From the NCBI GenBank assembly GCA_019055375.1, contig JAHQIW010003624.1, positions 178,877-242,876 of the forward strand: a DNA stretch of 64,000 nucleotides, written 5' to 3'. The stretch comes from Parelaphostrongylus tenuis (Eukaryota; Nematoda; Chromadorea; Rhabditida; Metastrongylidae). Each line of letters opens with the position of its first letter. Position 1 is the stretch's first letter. A model generated the notes under the pieces. The model was not told where the DNA came from. It did no database searches and saw only the letters and a list, made by a program, of their open reading frames with translations. Below, piece after piece: positions 35,012-45,725 of the stretch. The translations under genes and the position numbers were made by a program.

Positions 35012-37085
35012 TTCTCAATCAACTCTCAACATACTCACTGCTTTTCATATGTGTTCCACGGAATGATTCAAGTGGAGACCACCGGAAGGAGATCACATAG
35101 GCTAGTAATGCAACTTACTCATCAAAACAACAGTCTTATGTACTGGATCAAAGGACGTGTGATAACGACGCATTCTTACCTGCGGTTTATAGTTGGAATT
35201 AATCCAAAGTGCTTCAGAAGTTTCTCGCGCTGATGTTTTTTGTTCCTGCGCAAGGATGGTGACTTCGATCTCAAAATCAACTCCTTCGTGTTTCTGTTCT
35301 CTACGCGTCCCTAGCGGGGTATTCCATCTATTTAGACGTTTATCAGCTAGGTGTTCTTCTATGCGGACACAGAGCGGCCTACCCGTTCCACCTATATTTA
35401 TAGCGACGCTTTGCAGGAAATTAGATAGATTGTACCTACGCTCATGCAATCACCGTCTCTGCCCTTAGGGAATATTTCACAATCCTTTATTATATAAAGA
35501 CGGTCATATAAGCGGTTGCGAACTAGTTGGCGTTTTAGAGCACTCGGTGGTGCTTTAAATGTAGCCACCAATTGCTCTAAACCCGCTTTTTTCAAAGAGC
35601 TTTTTATAGCTGTACTTATCTCATTTTAAAAAAGCGGAAGTGAACGGGACTTTCCTTTCATTCGAGTTTTCGTTCGGAGGCATCCTCTTTCCTCAAAACC
35701 TAAGTCGATCGGCTACAAATTCGTATCCATCAGAAGTGGAGATTTCCCAAGCCAGTTTCACGGATTATACTCTCTGCTCCTCCCGAGTACATACATTGGC
35801 TGCTGTTCGAAGCATGTTTTTTACTAGCGCCTTTTTTCGCATGTGAGAAATGAGAAAAAAGATAGTGAACCAGGATATTCTTATTAGTTTGTTATGCAAT
35901 CGCTCTCGGTTAAGTTTATTTACACGTTCAAGAACGGTAGCCAATTGTCTTTTGGTATCTCACTGCTGTATTTAATATACGCTTACTGTTCATTCAGCAG
36001 TCTAAAGCAATTATCCAGTTTCTCTTGAAGACAGAGAACCAAACAATCATCTATATAGCTACAGCAGAGTAATGGCCTTAGATCCATCAATGGTGCTTCC
36101 ACTTTAGACATAAGGACAATAACCAGGTCAAGTGCCAGACGCTGCCCCTTTGCCAGCCCTCTCATTTGAGCACAATATTTTTCAAACCATCTGAAGATTG
36201 AGTAGTTCAGGCACTTTTTGAATAGATCCATGAACAGCTCAGTCGGCAAGTCATACATGTTTGCATCTCCCTGGTGTTGTATCAGTAGTTCATGTGTGGC
36301 TTGCAATGCAGAGCCATTCGACATGATGTGTATAGAGCAGTGACGTCGAATGACTCCATTACGTACGCGTTGTTTGGATTAGCGTTACGTAGACGGTCCA
36401 GTAACATCTGAGTGTTCGCCAGGTGGGCTGCAATGTGTCCTAGCAACTGGGGTGTTAACAAAGTTAAGAGCCATGCTATCCTATCCTTTGGCCCGTCTAC
36501 ACTGCTGATGATGGGTCGAACTTTAAATCTAGATATCGTTAGACATGAGATCACAGTGGATATTAACTTATGAGTTTTCATAAGTAAGGATGTATGTATG
36601 GATTGGATTGCGATGGATTGCGACTTTTCGTATGGATTGCCGTATGGACCCACTCATTGTTTAATTTGCAGCTTTGTCTTTTGAATTCCTTTACAGAAGA
36701 TGATCGTTCCTTCCTTCCCTTATCAACCTTCGAGCCTCTTTCATGCCACGTTTTTGTAGTTCGGTGAAGTTCGATCGAAATCTTTTCGAGCGATAGTGAG
36801 TGAGGATTCTAAAAATCTCGTCCGCAAATTTCCGGAATTTCCTATCAACCTTCTTTTTGGAGACTTGTTGTCAATAGAACGCCTAAGGAAATGGTGGCAT
36901 TGGTGCAACCTCTACCTGCTGTTCATTCCTATTAGTCTCTTTAGCTCTGGCCTTTTTACGGAGTTGATCTTGCAAATCATGTAAGTCACATGCAACCTTA
37001 CGCAAGGACACCCTAGAAATGGATTTAAATGGTGATAAGCTTGGACCTAATTATAATATCGTGCTCTCTGAGCTTCTGATAGATC
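35012..37085 (-). pseudogene. Penelope-like element A1, near full-length, minus
   Basis: Domain order from high to low coordinates. An N-terminal region includes SISRVSLRKVACDLHDLQDQ near 36,990 and a basic KKVDRKFRKF stretch. The reverse transcriptase (36,653-35,983) has RFKVRPIISSVDGPKDR, YVMESFDVTALYT, FRWFEKYCAQMRGLAKGQRL and an intact YIDD box. A linker is followed by the GIY-YIG endonuclease: TIYLISC near 35,415 and, in another frame, IGGTGRPLCVRIEEHL near 35,380, then TILAQEQKTSARET. At least three frameshifts break the ORF. Penelope elements prime reverse transcription through this endonuclease. The hammerhead-bearing 3' end is missing; the copy stops after TTGAGAGTTGA and meets an X fragment. 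Confidence 0.9.
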
Positions 37086-38405
37086 GGCAGGGTGCGTGTA
37101 TGGCTTCTCGACTGAGCAGTTTATGGTCCCATCAAAGGAGTGTCTGAACTGCTTAATCTTTGGGTGGCTTAGGAAATATCATGCTAAAATAAGAGGGCTG
37201 GCAATGGGGCAGCGATTGGCATCTAGCCTGGCGATTGCCTTTATGTCTAAAGTGGAAGCACCAGTAATGGGTCTTCGGCCATTACTCTACTGTAGGTATA
37301 TAGATGATGGTTTGGTTATCTGTTCCACTCAAGAGGAGCTAGATAATTGTTTTAGATTGTTGAATGAACGGTCAGGGTATATAAAATTCACCCATGGGAT
37401 ACCAAAAGAAGATTGGCTCCATTCTTGAACGGGCAAATAAGCTTGACTGAAAACGGCTACATAGCAAAGTGATATCGAAAGCCCAGTGGTAAAAATCCTG
37501 GCTCACTATCTCTCTTCTCATCTCTCGCATACGAAAAAGGCGCTGGTAAAAACATGTTTCGAACAGCAGTCAATGTGTTTACCGATAAGGAGCAGGAAGT
37601 AGATCCGTGAAAGTGGCTCGTGAAATCGCCACTCTTGATGGATACGAATTTGTAACCCCTCGGCTTAGGTTTAGAGTAAAAAGTACGCCTCTGAACAAAC
37701 ACTCGAATAAAAGGAAAATTTCGTTCATCCTTCCGTTTTTTTCAAATAAGATTAGCACATCTATAAAACGTTTTCTGAAAAGAGCGGGTTCAGAGCAGTC
37801 GGTGGCCATTACTGAAATACTATCGAATACTCTAAGACGCCAATTAGTTGGCAACCGCTTATACGACTGCCTCCGTATAACGAAAGATTGTAAAATATGT
37901 CCTAACGGCAAAGACGGTGATTGCATGAGCGTAGGTACAGTTGATTTTGACATCGAAGCCACCATCCATGCGCAGGAGCGAGATATATCACCACGAAAGA
38001 TCTTGAAAGCGTTTTGGATTAATACGACCAATCTAATTATAAACCGCACGGAGAAATGCCTCGTTATCATTCGTGATTTTATATAGTATATAAGACTGTT
38101 GTTTTGATGGGTAGGTTGCATTACGAGCCTGTGTGATCTCCTTCCGGTGATCTCCACTTGGATCATTCAGTGGAACACATATAGAAAGCAGTGAGTATGT
38201 TGAGAGTTGATTTTGTGCTTGATGCGATCAGAATCTAGGTCTGCTGGTTTTTTCTAAAGAAGTAATGGAGGTGTTTGACTGATTGGATCGCGGACGATTT
38301 GACCTTTCTAGGCTCTGAAGAAGGCGAACAGCCGAAACGTCAGCTGTGAAATAAAGTTTAATGTAACACCTCGTGCTTGGCCTAAAGAAGATAATCAGGG
38401 ATTAT
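37086..38405 (+). pseudogene. Penelope-like element A2, 5'-truncated, plus
   Basis: It starts abruptly inside the reverse transcriptase (YGFSTEQFMV) and continues with LNCLIFGWLRKYHAKIRGLA, the box YIDDGLVICSTQEELDNCF and HGIPKEDWLHS. The linker follows (KVAREIATLDGYEFVTPRL), then RRQLVGNRLYDCLRITKDC and NGKDGDCMSVGTV, with the central GIY-YIG part deleted, and finally ATIHAQERDISPRKILKAFW. It ends through a hammerhead, GTGAAATAAAGTTTAATGTA and CTCGTGCTTGGCC. It is joined head-to-head with A1 at about 37,085. Confidence 0.9.
38311..38345 (+). ncRNA. small hammerhead ribozyme variant at the Penelope A2 3' end (best copy)
   Basis: Stem I GGCU/AGCU (4 bp with one G-U), core CUGAAGA (fits CUGANGA), one unpaired A, stem II GGC-GAACA-GCC (3 bp), intact GAAA, then CGU and C at the cleavage position. 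Stem III is reduced to the self-complementary word ACGU, so it can form properly only between two molecules. This agrees with published small hammerhead variants of Penelope-like elements that cleave as dimers. All core residues are intact in this copy. Confidence 0.75.
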
Positions 38406-39454
38406 ACTAAACACACTGTTGGAACTACTAAAATTGGGTGTAGCGAATAGTCGCTTGAACTCCGAAAGAAAAGTTCTGCAATGCTGGAAATGTATGAATG
38501 AGAAATCACACTTTGTTTTTGCTCCTTCAGCCTGTCAATATATCCTTTTTCGAAACAGAATAGATCTTTCAAACTGCTTTGATTTTGACTGCCGAATGAT
38601 TGTTCAAATATAAACGACAAAAACTAAGTTTTATTCTGAAGAGTCGAAACAGGAAACGGGTAACGCCAATAGCGTCTTTGCATAAAGGAGTTTCATCAAA
38701 TCTTTTTCCCTAAGTTTCTGTCTAAATTTTCGCCACCAGCTGCAAGCCGAAAAATCAACCATCCCCCAGCCGAAGCCACTAGAGGCCGCGATGGCTCATT
38801 AACTGATTATTTTGATTATCTATAATGAGCATATTCAACATTTGATGAGACGCGATAAAAGCACGCGTGGATAAAAAGGAAAATAGCAGTTATTTGAGGT
38901 AATAACTGCTGTAGTAATTCTAAATCTTCTTTCATAATTTTTTTTTGGTTGAACTAGAACTTTCTGTAAGAGTGTTCGTAAACATTAAAAGCATGAGTCT
39001 CCGGCTGGTGCGCTACAAACTCCTTTTTTGGTAAAGACTTTTTTAGAAAGCTGTGGCATTCAAAATAGAATTGTGTTTTACACCAGCACTGCACTTTATT
39101 ACTCGCTGAAAGCGGAAAAGCATATGAACGTTTGGAGAAAATCCTTCAGTACCAGTGCATTACGCGTTCTCTTGAGTTTCTTCTAAGGTAGAGAAATAAT
39201 CTTTGATCAAATAACAAGCATTGCATCCCACATGCGCAACACGCCAACGCGGTCGACTGATTGCCGCGAGAAATTCACGGTCAGCGCACTCATTTCCCCA
39301 CCCTTTCCCTTTCTCCTGCGTACGCCCAGCCCACAGCCGAAAATACACTGCAAGGGAGCGCCTTTTTCAGAAAATGAGCACCTTTGGAAATTCTAGTATT
39401 TTTGCTGAATTTTTCGAAGTATTATTGTGTTTTATATATCCTAAGAGAAGTGGG
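38406..39454. other. anonymous DNA
   Basis: No gene recognised. The part around 38,735-38,830 has a GC-rich patch with words loosely like the interior of V elements. The rest is featureless. Confidence 0.4.
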
Positions 39455-39625
39455 TAGTGATCAAGACTACAACCTCAGACGAAGTCGAAACCGCGTCTCA
39501 TTCATAAAGGGAGCACGTACTACCACTACACCACCGAGGTACATTTGCGCTACCACTCATTCTTCAACAACTCTATGTTAGCTGAAAGCTACCAACCTTT
39601 AACAGGTTATGTCGGCTATGCGATT
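39455..39625 (-). mobile_element. family C element, second copy
   Basis: The minus-strand unit 39,540-39,471 has acceptor ACCTCGG/CTGAGGT, A-box-like TGGTGTAGTGGTAG and a T arm with GCGGTTTCGAC. It is followed on the plus side by CATTTGCGCTACCACTC and CTTCAACAACTCTATGTTAG, collinear with the copy at 34.6 kb. Its cloverleaf is less complete. Confidence 0.75.
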
Positions 39626-39649
39626 TCGCTTTCTGAAGTAGAAATGATA

Positions 39650-39950
39650 AAGGAAAAAGCTCTCAGTGTTGATCAATCCCTGAGAGATGCGCCATGCATT
39701 CGCATTCAATTTTCCACTTCGTTTATGGTGATTGAATGCATATCCGGCTTTTAGAAAGACTCGCGGTGGCCACCCGCTGAACGAGTCAGTGCTGCTTATC
39801 CTCCCAGACAAATCTGAGACCAGTCTGGTACCAATTTGCAGACCGCGGAGGTATGGATATGTTGGTGAGCCGTGAGCGCAAGATCGAGCCAATGACCTCG
39901 TGTGCGACGCAGATCACCTTTAAGCACTGCGCTACATGCGCTCACTTCGC
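39650..39950 (-). mobile_element. SINE family A, best copy
   Basis: About 300 bases, transcribed from high to low coordinates. The tRNA-like head at 39,943-39,874 has a 7-bp acceptor (GAGCGCA/TGCGCTC), A-box-like TGTAGCGCAGTGCTTA and B-box-like GGCTCGATC. The body contains CCCAGACAAATCTGAGACC and AGTCAGTGCTGCTTATCC, and the far end is GAGATGCGCCATGCATTC followed by an AAAGCTCTCAG word. The shared order in five copies supports a tRNA-derived SINE family. Confidence 0.8.
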
Positions 39951-40014
39951 TTCATAAGCCAACAGAATTACTAGAAATTTAGAATATTAGTTATTACAAT
40001 AACTGTCAGCGCAA

Positions 40015-41165
40015 TTGGGTTAATGACAGTCAACGACAAGCTATAGAAAACAGATTAAAGATCTGCAAGATACCGGTTGAGATACATCGAAGATTTCCTG
40101 TGGACAGATGTAAAGATTTTTACATTGAACGACCTTGTTTTTCAGCAAACAAATATCATACGCGTAGAATTGCTACAAACCGAGTGGTGATCTAAAGATG
40201 AACGATCTAGACAGGAGCCACAGCAAATGAGAAAATGTGTACGGTTTTTGCTTTCACTGAAGTCGACAAAATTATGCCAACCGCACTCAGGCGACGACGA
40301 GGTATTGTACTCACAAAACTTCTTTTTAGAATGGAGAAACTCCTGCAAGATTTAGCGACAGAGTTAGCTCATAGTGCGAAAACGACAATGTCACATGAAT
40401 TGCACTTTCCATCTCACCTAACTGCTATCTAAGAGTTTTGAACTTAGCCTGAAGAATGTTCGTATTTTAGATGTTCATGCACCAGTAGTAAAACACGAGA
40501 ATAATTCTTAGAAGAACCATCTTTGACTATGTTTCGACATCAAACCATAACGAAATCAAGTCACAATGTTCAACAAAGATTTTGCGAACGTCCTCAGGAA
40601 TGACCATAAATCTTTTAGGTCATCATTAGAAATTTATATCTCAAGATCGCACCTATAATAACATTCGGAAACGCCACACTGCAATCCAAAGATTAGAATG
40701 GAGCGGGCATGCGCGCTGAATAGCCAAAGGGCTCTTTACCACCAACGTTTGAAACAGTTGCTTAGTGTACGCTATTCGCTTCTCACATAGATTATTTCTC
40801 TTCCCATATCGAGAACCTAGGATGAGGCACAGCAAACAAAGCGGCAGAATTCCGATGAATTGCGCTGCTGCGTGGAACACGTTCAGAAAGTGTTGGGGTT
40901 TCGTTGACCTATGAAAGCGCATTTTCTCCTCTAAGCTTCATCAACTGTAAAAGACGCTTGTTACCTCTAGATTGCATGCAATTCTTTCAGCCTCTTTGAA
41001 TGTGGAAAAACCGATGTAGAACAATAGTGACTGTTTTCGGCGTAGCACAAAAAACTCGTACTCGCAGGTGGGCAATTCAAATGAACTCATAAAAAGCACT
41101 TCCAAACATCTAATCACATCCAGACAGGGATGACCATCTGAGCTATCAATATGCATCTTCGAACT
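40015..41165 (-). other. inverted segmental duplication, copy 1, with coding-like frames
   Basis: Read on the minus strand, this 1.15-kb segment matches 44,170-45,315 on the plus strand nearly end to end, at roughly 80% identity by eye. Shared words include GCTGA(A/G)AGAATTGCAT, GCGAATAGCGTAC (GTGAATAGCGTAC in copy 2) and TATTATAGGTGCGATCTTG. Two minus-strand frames are open: 41,195-40,941 and 40,922-40,653. They are in the same phase but separated by two TGA stops, and the second includes a membrane-like FIGILPLCLLCLILGS. No family recognised; it could be a duplicated gene fragment or an unknown transposon. Confidence 0.6.
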
Positions 41166-41474
41166 CTCCATCTTTTGGTCAACAGTGTGACACATATTAG
41201 AAAACGATTATTGGAAAGAGCAACAAACTTGGTAGGCATCGTGATACACTATTGATATTAACATTGACAATCATGTTATTTCTTTATAAGCAGAATTAAC
41301 AGAAACAGCATCTAAACAATCTCGAAAATGAGGCTGGCCAAAGGCACACACATTTCCGGATATTGGACCCATAGAGAATAGATATAAAAAAAGTTAAAGA
41401 CGGATCTTTATGAAATTAGGGAGATAAATGTAAACCTACCTCATTCGCAGCACGCGAACACTTCATAGGAATGC

Positions 41475-42396
41475 TAGTAACTATTCGAAAGCTAAGACTT
41501 CAGGCTACAGCTAGATTTCCGGTCTGTAAGAAAGCCCTCTTTATGACCCTGCCACAGGAGGAGAATTCATGTGCTGCAGACGTGCATATTTCTCTCCGGA
41601 CAGGGCACTTTCTTGAATTAGTGGTGGCCACTCGCTACTATAATCTTTTCTGATCCGCTGTTTTTATATCTCGAAGAAACCATTTTTCTGAAACGCGGCA
41701 AAGATAATGAGTTGAATTCACATCTGCAGTAAAGGTGATCTTTGGGCAATTTGCCGGTCGTTAGCTGAAGCAGTGATGGGGGTTGAGTGACTATCGATCG
41801 ATTTTTGACCAGTTTTCATGCTAGTGTGATCGCTGTTGCTCAACTAGAAATTGTATCTTCTCTTTGAAAGAAAAACTCCAAATAAAACGTACGACTCTGC
41901 TGCAAAAAGACTGTAATTACTTTCTTTGCCGTGATCACGACTAAATCAGTCATCAATATGACCACTTATTTAGGAGTCTAGAACTTCTCAATTGTTTCCA
42001 ACAGTTACTCGAAAATATTCAGTTACTACAAAATTTTCTCTACACGTTCATATGCTCGAAAATTGATCGATATCGTCTCAGCCGACTTTGCTGGCACACC
42101 CAACGGCCGGTGCATTCGCCAAAGACCACCTTGGTTGTGCATGTTTTTAATCTTATTTTCTCTGCTGCTTGTCAGAAAAACGGTCTTCTCAGGATATAAG
42201 AACGGCGTCGGAATCAGAAACGATTACGCTATCCAATAATTGCTAGTAATCAAAAGAAAGAGTTCTGTCCGGTGAGAAATATGCTCGCTCGTCTAAAACA
42301 TAGTTTTGTGTGGGATTCACAGCGTTATAGAAGTGGTTTTTGGAAAACGAGCTAAGTGGAGCTCTAGTCAGAAATTAAGCTTTAGAACAATTACTA
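41475..42396. mobile_element. V element, copy 2
   Basis: The left end TAGTAACTATTCGAAAGCTA and right end (minus strand TAGTAATTGTTCTAAAGCTT) are inverted repeats of 35-40 bases. The interior shares GAAATTGTATCTTC and AAAACTCCA with the copy at 47.3 kb. No transposase. Confidence 0.75.
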
Positions 42397-43074
42397 ATAC
42401 CCTTATGAAAATTTCTTCTGCAGCTAACGGATTCGAGCTCTCATTTGTCGCCTTATAATCAGGAAGAACCCTAAGAACATTGAAGCAGCAAATTACACTT
42501 TAAGTGTAGTCAACATCGACATCGGAGAAGCCGATATCCTCCTCAGCAGGAGGCTATCCATACTTACTATCTCAGGCTCCGTCTTGCCAATTTTGAGGCG
42601 AACAACGCTCGAAGACTACGCGACCATTGGCACATCGGTATTGTAGAACGTGAGCCTATTTAAAAGTTAGTTTCAAAGATCTCTACCGCCACAGGTGATG
42701 TTTGCTCTTTTGCATGATTGAGATCACGCAGAAACTGGGTGATTCCTGAGCAATCGAATGATGTCTGGGTTTCACAAAATTTGAAACAAATGAAAAAAAA
42801 TCACTAAACGTACTTCGGGTGAAGCAGATTTCATTTTCCTCTATTTCATACCTATTGCAGATTAACCAAATCCCTGCTCTATAGGCTTCGTCTAACTCGC
42901 TCAAAACACGTTTTATCCATACCCATATGAAACAAGAATTTGCCTCCGAATATCCCCATAATAGACTGTTTAATACAATCCGCAAACCCTCAGCCATTGT
43001 TCTGCTATTCCGCCTCCGTTTCTTGTAAAACAAGGCAGCATATAAATAAGGTCCTCCGAATCATCCAAATGGAC
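42397..43074. other. anonymous DNA
   Basis: No recognisable element. The minus-strand frame 42,683-43,033 (116 codons) has an Arg-rich start and no recognised domain. A CTCCTCAGCAGGAGG palindrome sits at about 42,539-42,553. Confidence 0.4.
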
Positions 43075-43091
43075 CAGTACCACATACGCCC

Positions 43092-43127
43092 AGTCTTTGA
43101 AGAAGGCGGGTCGCCGAAACGTCAGTC
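43092..43127 (+). ncRNA. isolated hammerhead-like motif
   Basis: UUGAAGA (C3 changed to U), unpaired A, stem II GGC-GGGUC-GCC, intact GAAA, then CGUC and a stem I with one mismatch. The downstream sequence differs from that of the Penelope A copies, and no Penelope protein sequence was recognised upstream. It is either the end of a different Penelope subfamily or a solo terminal fragment. Confidence 0.55.
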
Positions 43128-43150
43128 GAATTGCTATGACTAGTTTTCCA

Positions 43151-43617
43151 ACCTCGCGTCATATAATCAAGATTAGTTTTCTTTATTTTTATATATTAGT
43201 TGAGTATAAGAATTATTACAGACTTTCGTATACCTTGGATACACCCACGTATATGTAGATTGCAGTCGAAACAACGATTTTTCCAAAACAATACATTTGA
43301 AAGTACTGAAATTATAGATTAGGTAAGGGGCCGATTAGAATAAACAACACCACTATCAGAAAGAGTTACTAGTTTACACTTGTATCTATGTCAGAGCTCG
43401 TGAAATTGGCAGTTGATACGTTATTGCGTAAAGAATAATAAAAAAGCGGAAAAGTAAATTACTTAATGTACATTAAACAGAACATTGCAGTGTCTACAGC
43501 AAGTAGTGTACAAAGAGAAGATTGAAGCTAGCATCTCATCAATAGGAATGCTACACAAGCGATAAATACCTTCATATTCCACTGTTTTTTTAGACCATGT
43601 TAAAAACATCATGATGC
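43151..43617. other. anonymous DNA
   Basis: No recognisable feature. Confidence 0.4.
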
Positions 43618-43658
43618 AACAATGTATTTCTTGGAGTCTTTTATGAAGTCTTCTATAG

Positions 43659-43712
43659 GACTTACACACTGCAATACAGTGTTTCGGCCTTGCAGCCTCG
43701 TCGGTTGCGCGA
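43659..43712 (-). ncRNA. hammerhead-like motif, left end of W
   Basis: Minus strand: CCGACGA (one change from CUGACGA), stem II GGCU-GCAA-GGCC, intact GAAA, and a real hairpin stem III CACUG-UAUUG-CAGUG closed by an A-U pair. The cleavage position is G, which natural hammerheads do not use, so cleavage is not expected. Stem I pairing is weak. Confidence 0.55.
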
Positions 43713-44009
43713 TGCCTTTCGTTTGAGCCAATGCCCTTTGGTAAAGAATCTTCTTAAGTAAGAAATTCGTCAGCGAACATGTTGCACTGCCACAAGCAAA
43801 GTGAAAATTCACTCCACGTACTGCGGCGGTAATATATCAGTGTATACCAGTGACATGATCACCGCACACTGCAGTGATTAACCGTTATTAAAAGTCAGTA
43901 AAAAAATAAATTATCACCTCACACGCGGCAGTGTAGCATGCCCGTCAACATTTCCTTTATGTAAGGCGGTTCTACTCAAAAAAGTGATCGGCTCAGACGA
44001 AAGGCACCG

Positions 44010-44052
44010 TAGAACTAATGAGGCTAAAAGGTTGAAGCACGTGTATTGCTTT
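44010..44052 (+). ncRNA. hammerhead-like motif, right end of W
   Basis: CUAAUGA (G5 changed to A), stem II GGCU-AAAA-GGUU, GAAG in place of GAAA, palindromic CACGUG stem III, then UA at the cleavage position. Two invariant residues are lost. Confidence 0.5.
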
Positions 44053-44169
44053 GTATAAGTGCATATATAAACGTCACGAAAGGCTCAAAGAATATATTGT
44101 AGAAAGGTGAATGTAGCATGTATCTAAGCGTGTAACTATTACAATCTTTGCCCTTTTCTTCGCCTTGTC

Positions 44170-45315
44170 CAAAGATGAAAATCCTGATAAGCATCAAAGT
44201 TTGATGTTCATATTAACAAGTCTTTGTAACAGTAGAGCGGATGAAGTTATCTCAGCGAATTTTCAAAATGGAATAGGCTTTGTGAATTCGTACTCCTGCC
44301 TTCCGACGTTGAGAAGCGCTGAGAGAATTGCATATAGTTTTAGGGCATCGAGTGGGTTTTTAAAAGCGATAAAGCTTAGGGGGCAAAGTGAGCCTTCATG
44401 GGTTTCTAAGTGCTGGACACTTTTCGGATGTATTCCTCTCAGCACAGTTCGTCCGAATCCTGCCCGTTTTACTTGCTTTGCCTTATTCTATGTCTTCTAT
44501 ATGGCCAGAAAAAAAATCTGAGTGAGAAGTGAATAGCGTACATCAAACAACTGTTTTAAACGATGGTTGTGAAGGGCTCTTTGGCTACTCCCCGGTTGGA
44601 TAATTGCGCGCATTTCCGTTGAATTCCAATCTTTGGAATCCAGTGATGCGTTTCCAAATGTTATTATAGGTGCGATCTTGGATATGAATTTCTAATGATG
44701 ACCTGAAAGGTGTATGGTCATTCCTGAAAGCGTTCCCAAAACCTTTATTGAACATTGTGACCCGATTTCCGCATGATGTTAGATATTGAATCATAGTCAA
44801 AGACGGTTCTTCTAAGAAATATTCTCGTGTTTTACTATTGGTACATAAGCATCTAATATATGAACATTTTTCAGACTCAGTTCGAAAGCTCTTAGATAGC
44901 AGTTAGGTGAGATAGAAAGTACAACTCATGCAATACTGTCGTTTTCGCACCATGAGCTATCTCTGCCGCTAAATTATGCTAGAGTTTCTCTATCCCTAAT
45001 AAGAAGTTTTGTGAGTACTACACCTCAGTATCGTTTAAGTCCAGTTTCCGTAATTTGGTCGACTGCAGTTGAAAAAAAACCGTACAAATTTTCTTATTTG
45101 CTGTGGCTTCTGTCTGGATTGTTCATCTTTCGATCACCACTCGGTCTGTGACAATTCTATGCTTATGATATTCGTTTGCTGAGAAATACAAGGTTATTCA
45201 GTGTAAAAATCTTCACATCTGACGGCAGAACATCTCCGATCTTTCTCCCGGTTTCTTGCAGATATTCATTCTATTTTCCACAGCTTATCGTTAACTGCTA
45301 CTTACTTATAGTTCA
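44170..45315 (+). other. inverted segmental duplication, copy 2 (more decayed)
   Basis: Matches 40,015-41,165 in reverse complement. The frame homologous to copy 1's membrane-like region reads YLLCLILCLLYGQKKNLSEK and then stops, so this copy is more decayed there, although a different 118-codon frame (44,165-44,521) is open across part of it. The two copies are 3 kb apart, with V, W and a solo hammerhead between them. Confidence 0.65.
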
Positions 45316-45725
45316 AGAATGTATAATATTGTTCAATTATAAATTGGGCGCACGCGCGACCATCTCCACAACTTTGAGGAGGGCCGTCAAGTCGTTATCT
45401 GCGTCATTTGGCTTCTCGAATATTTTATCGTTCTGCTTGGTGTGTTGTTCACCTTTCAAGAGGCGGCTAGAGCATCAATCCAACATATTCTTCACCTCTG
45501 TGCTGATCGATAATCACCTGGACAATTTTCAGTGGAAGCTAAAGTTATTTTACATGGATGACGGAGCTCTATTTTTTCCAATAACCCGTTAAAATTACGA
45601 TTTGAACACGATTCGACGGCTTCTAAGCCCCAACTTGATGACTGTCAGTTTAAAAGGCAATAGTTAAACATCAGAAAGTTCAGATTCTAGTTTGTTTCTC
45701 TTTCTCATTTTCTTCTTTAAGCCAG
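45316..45725. other. anonymous DNA
   Basis: No recognisable feature between the duplication and the Penelope E end. Confidence 0.4.

Larger units (their letters stand above)
43618..44102. mobile_element. W element, most complete copy, hammerhead motif in each terminal repeat
   Basis: A 485-base element whose ends (43,618-43,712 and 44,010-44,102) are diverged inverted repeats of about 90 bases. Shared words include CAACAATGTATTTCTTGGAG against its complement near 44,085, and CCTTGCAGCCTCGTCGG against the complement of CTAATGAGGCTAAAAGG. Each repeat contains a hammerhead-like motif oriented so that its 3' side faces the element end. The interior encodes nothing recognised. Related copies: 29.5 kb and 48.6 kb; fragment at 23.2 kb. 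Confidence 0.7.

Noticed and set aside
35102..35468. Plus-strand frames antisense to the Penelope A1 GIY-YIG region
   Set aside because: They are shadows of the minus-strand endonuclease, which has recognisable residues.
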